Of a stretch of 64,000 nt of DNA, positions 16,765 through 23,417 are shown in pieces. Location of the stretch: positions 124,001-188,000 of the forward strand of contig JBMOPO010000053.1 of the NCBI GenBank assembly GCA_049325095.1, read 5' to 3'. Position 1 is the first letter of the stretch. Each line of letters starts with the position of its first letter. The stretch comes from JAGPUQ01 sp049325095 (GTDB lineage Bacteria > Pseudomonadota > Gammaproteobacteria > Pseudomonadales > Porticoccaceae). The position numbers and the translations under genes were made by a program. The notes below the pieces were generated by a model. It saw only the letters and a list, made by a program, of their open reading frames with translations, was not told the origin of the DNA and made no database searches.

Positions 16765-16875
16765 TCAGAGCAGGCCCAGGTTGGCGATGACGATCGCCGC
16801 AAACACGCTGCCGACCAGCGCGGAAAACGCGCCGACCACCAGTTTGTCATTGAATTCATGGTTGAAGACATTCAT
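16765..16875 (-). CDS. 36-residue small membrane protein
   Basis: A short gene, too small for most gene callers, encoding MNVFNHEFNDKLVVGAFSAL and then a hydrophobic run to the C-terminus (GSVFAAIVIANLGLL). It has one predicted membrane helix of about 20 residues (14-36) with a polar, charged N-terminus. Support comes from its setting: an extended -10 box about 35 bp upstream, a GGAGG ribosome site ten bases before ATG, codon use like the neighbours, and an intrinsic terminator just downstream. It is thus a free-standing transcription unit. No family is recognised. A regulatory or complex-stabilising micropeptide is plausible. Confidence 0.72.
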   Translation of the reverse strand: MNVFNHEFNDKLVVGAFSALVGSVFAAIVIANLGLL

Positions 16876-16909
16876 GGCAGACCTCCATGGGAATTGCCGG
16901 TACGCGCAG

Positions 16910-16918
16910 AGTATAACA
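16910..16918 (-). promoter_or_regulatory. extended -10 promoter of the 36-aa gene
   Basis: On the minus strand the sequence reads TGTTATACT, an extended -10 box (TGN plus TATACT). The -35 region is poor (TCAACT at 17-bp spacing). Predicted transcript start near 16903 gives a leader of about 28 bases containing GGAGG. Confidence 0.5.
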
Positions 16919-17094
16919 ACCTTGAAGAATGGAGTTGACTGAAATCAAATACTGAAAGTTATGATTTTTTGGAGAAAAATCCATTCTTTCCGGTTATGGT
17001 TTCTGGAGACGGGCCTGCTTTCCGACCGCTGCCCAAGGCGTGCCGCCCACTGCGGGCGCGGGCAAGGGCCCGCCCCACAGGCGGTCGGCGCCGG

Positions 17095-17862
17095 TCAGTG
17101 GGGGCGCAGCGGATCCTGCCGGTAGAAGGCGCACAACTGGCCGTGGAGTTCCGGCCAGTCGCTGGCCAGCCGGCGCGGCGCCTCGAAGAAGCATTCGCTG
17201 GCCACCGCAAAGAACTCGCCGGCGTCCTCCAGCGCATAGGGATCCAGCGGGCCCTCCCGGCCGGCCGCCTCCCGGGCGCGCAGATCATCGCGCGCCGCGC
17301 CGAAGGCGGCGGCCCAGGCGGCTTGGCTCATCCCCGGGTGCAGCGGCGGGGCGCCGTTGGTGCCGCCGGCCCCGCGCAGATCGAGCTTGTGCGCCATCTC
17401 GTGGATCACCACGTTGTAGGCGTCCTCCCCGTTCGCCTCGAGCACGTCCTCCCAGGAGAGAATCACCGGCCCCCCTTTGGAGGTCTCGCCGGTCAGCGGC
17501 TCGCGGTCGGTGTGCACCACCCCAAACTCGTCCTCGCGGTCGTGGGCGGGAACGAAGGCCTCGGGATAGATCAGGACAGTCACCCAATCGTCGTACCAGT
17601 GGAGCCCCAGCTCCAGCACCGGCACCACCGCCATGGTGGCGATACGCAGTGCCATGGGCCGGGTGACTTCCAGCCCCCCGACGCCGACCAGCTCCTTGCG
17701 GACCAGGAAGCGCAGCGCCAGGTCCCGCAGCCGGGCGCGGGCCTCGCCCCGATAGCGGGCCGCCACCGGCCAGTCGGCGATGGCGGCCTCCCATTCGGCC
17801 GGAGAGCTGTCCAGGCGCCGCAGGCAGCGGTCTTCGCGCCAGCGGCGCAGCCGCGCCAGCAA
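17095..17862 (-). CDS. mtfA: zinc-dependent peptidase MtfA (Mlc titration factor A)
   Basis: A 255-residue cytoplasmic metallopeptidase. The zinc motif HEMAH is at residues 154-158 (VVIHEMAHKLD), the hallmark of MtfA. The third ligand lies in the conserved C-terminal EFFAVASECFFEAP block. In E. coli MtfA binds and inactivates the repressor Mlc, affecting glucose PTS expression; the target here is unknown and no mlc/ptsG is in view. Length and domain order are normal. The gene starts four bases after the ferritin-like gene ends, so they are likely one operon. Confidence 0.93.
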   Translation of the reverse strand: MLARLRRWREDRCLRRLDSSPAEWEAAIADWPVAARYRGEARARLRDLALRFLVRKELVGVGGLEVTRPMALRIATMAVVPVLELGLHWYDDWVTVLIYPEAFVPAHDREDEFGVVHTDREPLTGETSKGGPVILSWEDVLEANGEDAYNVVIHEMAHKLDLRGAGGTNGAPPLHPGMSQAAWAAAFGAARDDLRAREAAGREGPLDPYALEDAGEFFAVASECFFEAPRRLASDWPELHGQLCAFYRQDPLRPH

Positions 17863-17866
17863 GGGG

Positions 17867-18361
17867 TCAGCCCGAGGCCAGCAGGTCGTCGACGCGCCGG
17901 ATGTTGGCCAGATGGTTCTCGCGCATCCCGATCAGCGCCTCCCGCAACCCCGGGTCGCCGACCCGGGGAATCATCTCGCCCAACCGTTTGGCGACCCAGC
18001 CCTGGCCGCGGTTGAGAAACCGCAGCCGCTCGCCCAGGTCCCCGATCGCCATCGCCCGCGGGTGGAAATCGCCGGTCGCCGCCGAGGGCGTGCCGCCCAG
18101 CGCCGCGACCGCCGCGGTCAGCATCCCGCACCAGCGCGCCTCGTCGGCGAACACCTCGTCCAACAGCGCCCGCTCGGCGGCGGTCTTGCAGTCCGCCCCG
18201 GATTCGCGCGCCACCCGGGTGCCGGCGCGCTCGGCTTCGAGCAGCACATTGAGAAAGGCCAGCAGTTCCTCCGCCTCGACGCGGTGCTGGTAGGCGTCGC
18301 TGCCATCCGCGGCGGCGCACACGGGTGAGCTGGGCGGTGAAGGCTCGGAATCGGACGCCAT
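17867..18361 (-). CDS. ferritin-like helical protein (DUF6306-type)
   Basis: A 164-residue, almost fully helical protein. Segments VEAEELLAFLNVLLEAERAG, CKTAAERALLDEVFADEARW and MRENHLANIRRVDDLL give a four-helix pattern with E/E...H-type residues reminiscent of ferritin-like bundles, and it resembles proteins annotated DUF6306. The N-terminal ~25 residues are serine/proline-rich. It precedes mtfA by five bases on the same strand and is divergent from the moa operon. The function is unknown; metal binding is inferred only from the residue pattern. Confidence 0.72.
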   Translation of the reverse strand: MASDSEPSPPSSPVCAAADGSDAYQHRVEAEELLAFLNVLLEAERAGTRVARESGADCKTAAERALLDEVFADEARWCGMLTAAVAALGGTPSAATGDFHPRAMAIGDLGERLRFLNRGQGWVAKRLGEMIPRVGDPGLREALIGMRENHLANIRRVDDLLASG

Positions 18362-18424
18362 GGCTGGTTTCCCGCTCTTGTGGATGGCCAGGGCAGTCTA
18401 GCAAAGCCCCGAGTGCGGCGACCG

Positions 18425-18433
18425 TGCTACACT
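18425..18433 (+). promoter_or_regulatory. extended -10 promoter of the moa operon
   Basis: TGCTACACT (TGN plus TACACT) lies about 40 bases before the Moco RNA motif. No good -35 hexamer is seen, as expected of extended -10 promoters. The predicted start near 18440 would place the entire structured leader in the transcript. Confidence 0.4.
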
Positions 18434-18470
18434 GCAACGGCCGCCGCCCCCTGCCGCGGCCGACGACAAA

Positions 18471-18606
18471 CTCCGAGCCCCGGGGCTCTGCCTCCCCACC
18501 CGACGCGCCACGCGAGGGCCGGGGAAACGAACCCGGCGCCGAGGATCCACCGGATCCGAGGGAGGCCTGGGAAACCGCGCCTCCTCCCGCACTTGGAAAG
18601 GTGTTT
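18471..18606 (+). ncRNA. Moco RNA motif (molybdenum-cofactor riboswitch candidate)
   Basis: The 130-base leader of moaA has the features of the Moco RNA motif: CTCCGAGCC / GGCTCTGCCTCC, two GGGAAAC-type elements (GGGGAAACG and TGGGAAACCG) and the terminal GCCTCC...CCCG segment running into TGGAAAGGTGT just before ATG. The last part matches the E. coli moaA leader (CGCCTCCCG ... TGGAAAGGTGT) nearly base for base. In E. coli this RNA represses moa translation when Moco is present. Here the ribosome-binding GGAAAGG is the last part of the structure, so translational control is likely. Tungsten cofactor sensing cannot be excluded. Confidence 0.82.
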
Positions 18607-18609
18607 GCG

Positions 18610-19584
18610 ATGCTGCAGGACAGTTTCGGGCGCGAGTTTCATTACTTGCGCCTGTCCGTGACCGATGTCTGCAACTTCCGTTGCACCTATTGCCTGCCCG
18701 ACGGCTACCAGGGCAGGCCGGACAGCGCCTTCCTGTCCCTCGATGAGATCCGCCGGGTGATCGGCGCCTTCGCCGCCACCGGCACCGCCAAGATCCGCAT
18801 CACCGGCGGCGAGCCCTCGGTGCGCGCCGACCTGCCGGAGATCATCGCCGCGGCCAAGGCAACCCCCGGCATCCGCACCGTGGCGCTGACCACCAACGGC
18901 TACCGGCTGCCGGAGCGCATCGACCGCTGGGCGGCGGCCGGGCTGGACGGGCTCAACCTCAGCATCGACAGCCTGGATCCCGGGGTATTCGCGGCGATCA
19001 CCGGCCACACGCGGCTGCGCGAGCTGCTCGACGGCCTCGACCGCGCGCTGGCGCTCGGCATCCCCCGGGTGAAGGTCAACACGGTGCTGCTGCGCGGTCG
19101 GAACGACGGGCAGATCGACCGCTTTCTCGACTGGATCCGCGATTTGCCCATCACCCTGCGCTTCATCGAGCTGATGCAGACCGGCGACAACGGGGATTTC
19201 TTCCGCCGCCACCACGTCTCCGGCGAGGCCCTGCGCCAGCGCCTGTTGGACGCCGGCTGGATGCCGGTGATCCGCAGCCGCGACGCCGGCCCGGCGCAGG
19301 AGTTCCACCACCCCGACTACCGCGGCCGCATCGGCCTGATCCTGCCCTACAGCAGGGATTTCTGTGCCACCTGCAACCGCCTGCGGGTCAGCGCCCTGGG
19401 CCGGCTGCACCTGTGCCTGTTCTCCGAGCAGGGCATCGACCTGCGCCACCTGCTGCGGGAGGATACCCAGCGCGAGGAACTGATCGCCTTTCTGCGCGAT
19501 CGGCTGGCCGACAAAAAAGTCAGCCACTTCCTGCACGAGGGCTTCAGCGGCGGCACCCGCCACCTCGCCATGCTCGGCGGCTGA
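18610..19584 (+). CDS. moaA: GTP 3',8-cyclase MoaA
   Basis: A 324-residue radical-SAM enzyme that, with MoaC, converts GTP to cyclic pyranopterin monophosphate. The N-terminal cluster CxxxCxxC is at Cys21/25/28 (CNFRCTYC). The C-terminal 4Fe-4S cluster is CATCNRLRVSALGRLHLC. The protein ends in the conserved GG tail (MLGG). The GGE motif region (ITGGEPSVRADL) is intact. Start at ATG 18610 is preferred because GGAAAGG lies 8-9 bases upstream; an in-frame GTG at 18601 is too close to it. It is the first gene of moaA-B-C-D-E-mobA. Confidence 0.96.
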   Translation: MLQDSFGREFHYLRLSVTDVCNFRCTYCLPDGYQGRPDSAFLSLDEIRRVIGAFAATGTAKIRITGGEPSVRADLPEIIAAAKATPGIRTVALTTNGYRLPERIDRWAAAGLDGLNLSIDSLDPGVFAAITGHTRLRELLDGLDRALALGIPRVKVNTVLLRGRNDGQIDRFLDWIRDLPITLRFIELMQTGDNGDFFRRHHVSGEALRQRLLDAGWMPVIRSRDAGPAQEFHHPDYRGRIGLILPYSRDFCATCNRLRVSALGRLHLCLFSEQGIDLRHLLREDTQREELIAFLRDRLADKKVSHFLHEGFSGGTRHLAMLGG

Positions 19585-19598
19585 ATGGAGAACGCGCC

Positions 19599-20150
19599 TT
19601 GGCCAAGACCTACTCCGACCGCTCCATACCCCTGCAGATCGCCGTGCTGACGGTCTCCGACAGCCGCACCGAGGCGACCGACACCTCTGGCCAGCTCCTC
19701 GTCGAACGGCTCACCGCCGCCGGCCACCGGCTGGCCGAGAAGCTCATCCTCAAAGACGATCTCTACCGCATCCGCGCCCAGGTCGCCGCCTGGATCGCCT
19801 CCGATCACATCCAGGTGGTGCTGATCACCGGCGGCACCGGCTTCACCGGGCGCGACTCCACCCCGCAGGCGGTGGCGCCGCTGTTCGACGTCGCCGTGGA
19901 AGGCTTCGGCGAGCTGTTCCGGCAGCTCTCCCATGGCGATATCGGCTCCTCGACGGTGCAGTCGCGGGCGCTGGCGGGCCTCTCCAACGGCACCCTGATC
20001 TGCTGCATGCCGGGCTCCACCAATGCCTGCCGCACCGCCTGGGACGGGATCATCGCCGAGCAGCTCGACGCCACCCACCGGCCCTGCAATTTCGTCGCCC
20101 AACTCAAACAGGTGGCGGGCGCCGACTGCGGCCCCCGGGAGGCATCGTGA
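19599..20150 (+). CDS. moaB: molybdenum cofactor biosynthesis protein MoaB
   Basis: A 183-residue MoaB/MogA-fold protein that adenylates molybdopterin before metal insertion. The motif GGTGFTGRDSTPQAV and the later MPGSTNACRTAW are diagnostic. It starts with TTG at 19599 (15 bases after moaA, with TGGAG eight bases upstream); there is no ATG before the conserved AVLTVSDSRTEATDTSG. The stop overlaps the GTG of moaC. Confidence 0.94.
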   Translation: MAKTYSDRSIPLQIAVLTVSDSRTEATDTSGQLLVERLTAAGHRLAEKLILKDDLYRIRAQVAAWIASDHIQVVLITGGTGFTGRDSTPQAVAPLFDVAVEGFGELFRQLSHGDIGSSTVQSRALAGLSNGTLICCMPGSTNACRTAWDGIIAEQLDATHRPCNFVAQLKQVAGADCGPREAS

Positions 20151-20623
20151 GCGGGCTGTCGCACCTCAACGCCGCCGGCGAGGCCAACATGGTCGACGTC
20201 AGCGGCAAGGCGATCACCACCCGCACCGCGGTCGCCGAGGGCTTCGTCGCCATGCGCCCCGAGACCCGGGCGCTGATCGCCGGCGGCGGCCACGCCAAGG
20301 GCGACGTGCTGGCCACCGCGCGCGTCGCCGGCATCCTGGCCGCCAAGCGCTGCGCCGACCTCATCCCGCTGTGCCATCCGCTCGCGCTGTCCCGGGTACA
20401 GGTCGATTTCGCGCTGGAGGACGGCGGCGTGCGCATCCGCGCCGAATGCCGGCTCGACGGCCAGACGGGGGTGGAAATGGAAGCCCTGACCGCGGTCTCG
20501 GTCGCCGCCCTCACCCTGTTCGACATGTGCAAGGCGGTGGATCCGGGCATGGAGATCGGCGCCATCCGGGTGCTGCGCAAGGAGGGCGGCAAGACCGGCT
20601 CCTGGGAGCGCGGCGATGCTTGA
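20147..20623 (+). CDS. moaC: cyclic pyranopterin monophosphate synthase MoaC
   Basis: A 158-residue enzyme acting after MoaA. Conserved motifs are MVDVSGK, LIPLCHPL (with KRCADL before it) and GVEMEALTAVSVAALTLFDMCK. The GTG start at 20147 overlaps the moaB stop, and the end overlaps moaD by eight bases, so translation is coupled through this part of the operon. Confidence 0.96.
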   Translation: MSGLSHLNAAGEANMVDVSGKAITTRTAVAEGFVAMRPETRALIAGGGHAKGDVLATARVAGILAAKRCADLIPLCHPLALSRVQVDFALEDGGVRIRAECRLDGQTGVEMEALTAVSVAALTLFDMCKAVDPGMEIGAIRVLRKEGGKTGSWERGDA

Positions 20624-20864
20624 GGTGCTGTTCTTCGCCCGGCTGCGCGAGGCCCTGGGGCTCTCGCGGCTGGCCCTGGAACTCGACGCGCCCATCACCG
20701 TCGCTCGCCTCAAGGAGCTGCTGGCCGCGCGCGGCATCGCCTGGCAGCAGGCGCTGGGCCAATGCCAGGTGCTGGTGGCGGTCAATCGGGAAATGGCCGA
20801 CGACACCACTCCGATCCGCCCGGGCGACGAGGTGGCCCTGTTTCCCCCCGCCACCGGCGGCTGA
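20616..20864 (+). CDS. moaD: molybdopterin synthase small subunit MoaD
   Basis: An 82-residue ubiquitin-fold sulfur carrier ending in the required GG (PPATGG), whose C-terminal carboxylate is thiolated and donates sulfur to cPMP in the MoaE active site. Length is normal. The stop codon TGA is the first trinucleotide of repeat copy B, which separates it from moaE. Confidence 0.95.
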   Translation: MLEVLFFARLREALGLSRLALELDAPITVARLKELLAARGIAWQQALGQCQVLVAVNREMADDTTPIRPGDEVALFPPATGG

Positions 20865-21016
20865 GCTTGTGAATTTTTCAAGCGCTCAGCCCGGCCAGGG
20901 ATGGCCGGTCGCGGATCGAGCATTTGGGTGCTCGATCCGCGCGCGCAAGTCCGGGCGTGTACCGGACTTGCGACAGAAGAAATGCACTGGACGGGCATTT
21001 CTTCACAAACGCTGAG
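20862..21016 (+). repeat. stop-codon-anchored structured repeat, copy B
   Basis: The best-formed copy. It begins TGAGCTTGTGAATTTTTC at the moaD stop. Four perfect or near-perfect hairpins follow: CCGGCCA/TGGCCGG; GGATCGAGCA/TGCTCGATCC; CGCAAGTCCGG/CCGGACTTGCG; AGAAATGC/GCATTTCT. The outer arms TTGTGAA (20867) and TTCACAA (21002) close the structure. It lies inside the moa operon, 52 bases before moaE. Confidence 0.92.
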
Positions 21017-21067
21017 CCGCCGTGAATCCCCTGCTGCGCCGGCCACCAAATCCCGGCAGGAGCTGCG

Positions 21068-21538
21068 ATGAATACCTGGATCCGCATCCTCGACACCGCC
21101 CTCGACCCCGCCGCACTGACCGCCGAACTGGCCCGCGACACCCGGGAGCAGGGCGCCCTGGTGACCTTCATCGGCCTGGTCCGGGATCTGTTCGACGATC
21201 CGGTCGAGGCCCTGGAGCTGGAGCACTACCCGGGCATGACCGAGAAGGCGCTCGCCGACCTCGCCGCGCGGGTGCGCGGGCGCTGGCCGCTGGGCCGGAT
21301 CCTGATCGCCCACCGCGTCGGCCGCCTAGAGCCCGGCGAGCCCATCGTGTTGGTCGGCGTCACCGCCGCCCACCGCGGTGAGGCCTTCGCCGCCTGCCAG
21401 GCGCTGATGGACTACCTCAAGACCGAGGCGCCGCTGTGGAAGAAGGAGATCACCCCCGGCGGCGGGCGCTGGGTGGAGGCCAGGGACAGCGACCGCGCCG
21501 CCGCGGCGCGCTGGCAGGCCAGCCGGCAAACCCAGTGA
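21068..21538 (+). CDS. moaE: molybdopterin synthase catalytic subunit MoaE
   Basis: A 156-residue subunit that binds cPMP and receives sulfur from MoaD. Conserved stretches are GALVTFIGLVRD, LELEHYPGMTEKAL, RVGRLEPGEPIVLVGVTAAH and LKTEAPLWKKE (active-site Lys pair). The ATG at 21068 lies behind GGAGC. It is separated from moaD by 203 bases, most of it repeat copy B, whereas all other moa genes are within 15 bases of one another or overlap. Confidence 0.95.
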   Translation: MNTWIRILDTALDPAALTAELARDTREQGALVTFIGLVRDLFDDPVEALELEHYPGMTEKALADLAARVRGRWPLGRILIAHRVGRLEPGEPIVLVGVTAAHRGEAFAACQALMDYLKTEAPLWKKEITPGGGRWVEARDSDRAAAARWQASRQTQ

Positions 21539-21548
21539 ATCCGCGCCC

Positions 21549-22088
21549 GTGAACGCCATCGGCGCCCTGCTCGCCGGCGGCCGCTCGCGGCGCATGGGCA
21601 CCGACAAGGCGCTGCTGGCGGTGGGCGGCGGCACCCTGCTCGATCATATGCTGGCCAAGCTGCGCGCCCTGCCGCTCGACGAGGTCGTGATCTGCCGCGA
21701 TGCGCCCGGCTGCCTGGCCGACGCCCTTCCCGGACTCGGCCCCCTCGGCGCCCTGTACAGCCTGAGTCTGGCTTATCCCGGGCGGGAACTGCTGGCGGTG
21801 CCGGTGGACATGCCCCTGCTGCGCGCCGCGACCCTGAGCGCGCTGCTCGGCGGGGGGGATCGGGCGCCGCGCCACTATCACGCCCATTTCCTGCCGCTGC
21901 GGCTGGTGCTGGACCCGGTCGCGATCGCCGCCATCGCCGCACGGACCGCGACCGACGCCCGCGATCGCTCACTGGCCGGCCTGCTGCGCGCACTGGGCGC
22001 CCGCGCCCTGCCCCTGCCCGGCGATGCGGAGGAGTTCGCCAACCTCAACCAGCCGGGGGACTGGGCGCGCCTGCGCGATCATCTCTAG
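21549..22088 (+). CDS. mobA: molybdenum cofactor guanylyltransferase MobA
   Basis: A 179-residue nucleotidyltransferase that attaches GMP to Moco for bis-MGD enzymes. The N-terminal signature LLAGGRSRRMGTDKALL binds GTP, and PVDMPLL carries the metal-binding Asp. The C-terminus has FANLNQPGDWA, a MobA hallmark. GTG start at 21549, ten bases after moaE. It implies that the cell makes DMSO-reductase-family molybdoenzymes; none lies in this window. Confidence 0.92.
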   Translation: MNAIGALLAGGRSRRMGTDKALLAVGGGTLLDHMLAKLRALPLDEVVICRDAPGCLADALPGLGPLGALYSLSLAYPGRELLAVPVDMPLLRAATLSALLGGGDRAPRHYHAHFLPLRLVLDPVAIAAIAARTATDARDRSLAGLLRALGARALPLPGDAEEFANLNQPGDWARLRDHL

Positions 22089-22129
22089 CGGCCGGACCAG
22101 GCGCGCCCGACATCCGGGGCGATCTGCGC

Positions 22130-22699
22130 TCAGTAGGTTTCCACCAGGGTTTCCACCGGCAGCGACCGCGACACAATGTCATGCACCGGCGAAAACCGGG
22201 TCAGCTCCCACAGCAGCTGCGGCGATGCCCTGGTCTTCACGCGCATTTTCACCCGCACCTGCCGGAAGCCCTTGCGCACCTCGTCCGACAAGCCGAGAAA
22301 CCCCCGCAGATCCAGGTCGCCCTCCAGTTCGGAGTCGATGGCTTGGATATCGATGCCGCGCGCCGCGGCGTGATAGGCCAGCGAAGTGGTCATGCAGGCG
22401 GCCAGCGCGTGAAGGACGAACTCGACCGGATTGGGACCGGCATCCTTGCCGAGCAGCGCTGGCGGCTCGTCCGCATCGAGCACGAATGGCTCGGTGCGCG
22501 TGCGGTCTTCCGCACCTGCGGCGGAGAACGACTGGATGAGAGAGCGGTTGTGACCGCCGGCCAACCATCGATTCCGCGCACGGAACTGAAACTGGGCCAA
22601 ATGCCCGTCGGCCCGGACCGCATCTATGGTGTCATAGAGCGCAGACACGTCGATCCCGTTGCGATGGATTCTGTTCTGTTGTTGCTGTGTACCAGTCAT
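22130..22699 (-). CDS. OsmC family protein
   Basis: A 189-residue OsmC/Ohr-superfamily protein. The domain begins after ~25 variable residues. The first reactive-cysteine region is replaced by GKDAGPNPVEFVLHALAACM, where the LAAC cysteine is the second conserved Cys of OsmC; the block GFRQVRVKMRVKTRA follows. These proteins reduce organic hydroperoxides or act in related thiol chemistry; with one clear Cys, peroxidase activity is uncertain. It is convergent with mobA. Confidence 0.85.
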   Translation of the reverse strand: MTGTQQQQNRIHRNGIDVSALYDTIDAVRADGHLAQFQFRARNRWLAGGHNRSLIQSFSAAGAEDRTRTEPFVLDADEPPALLGKDAGPNPVEFVLHALAACMTTSLAYHAAARGIDIQAIDSELEGDLDLRGFLGLSDEVRKGFRQVRVKMRVKTRASPQLLWELTRFSPVHDIVSRSLPVETLVETY

Positions 22700-23417
22700 G
22701 GTTCCGCTCCTCGATTATGGTCAGTTGCATGCGGCCCAACCCGCAGCCGCAGCGCCAAGACTGCACCAGAGACGTTGCTCCGCGGTTGGCTTTGTGTTTC
22801 GGGCTCCAGGCGAATCCGTAACCGAGATGTAGCGATTTGCAGCGCTCCGAGCGGCGCGAGACACGCACCCAAAAATGGGAAACTTCAGCGGGACGAGCGG
22901 CGCTGTCGAGTGGCCGCAAATGGGCGCGTCTTTTTGCCGGAACGGTTGATGACGCTTCGCAACAAAGCGGAAGCAATAACAACCTGGGTCGCCGCGCGCT
23001 GACAGATACTTGGCGGAATCGAAGGGGCGCGGATCGGGAGATTCACGAATCCGTGAGCTCGCCGCGCGCTATTGCCACTCCGGAGTGGGCCGCCGTCATC
23101 AAAGGCGTTTCCTGTTTTTGCTCTGCGGCGCAATCGTGCAGTGGTAACCGCCCTGTACATCCTGGTGGCGGTATGGCCGGAGAAGCGCGATCTGATCGCC
23201 GGACAAGGGGCCAGAGCCATCTGAATTGGCGCGCGGCGCCGTCCAAGCTGATTCCCCCACCAAGCTCGGCACCCTGACCAGAACACGTTTTGTTTTCAGG
23301 GCCATTCCAATCCATTTGGGCAACTTGCAAACCTTTGACGCATCATGCGTCAGTACTTTTCCCGGACCGGCTTTTCCAGCAATTCTGTTCCTGGATGACT
23401 TCTTTCCAAAATGGCAG
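22700..23417. other. 718-bp region without a supported gene
   Basis: No reading frame here has conserved features or a ribosome site. The composition is less GC-rich than the flanking genes. A plus-strand frame ending near 23224 (ALYILVAVWPEKRDLIAGQG) looks protein-like but has no start or recognised family, so a decayed fragment is possible. A perfect palindrome lies at 23336-23352. Confidence 0.5.
23336..23352. promoter_or_regulatory. perfect palindrome TGACGCAT-C-ATGCGTCA
   Basis: Eight-base arms around a single central base. It lies 66 bp beyond the end of the histidine kinase gene, in a gene-free region. It has dimer-operator geometry and no U-tract, so it is not a terminator. The binding protein is unknown. 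Confidence 0.4.

Noticed and set aside
22885..23286. Minus-strand 133-codon frame in the gap before the histidine kinase
   Set aside because: Arginine-rich, no ribosome site, no recognisable domain.
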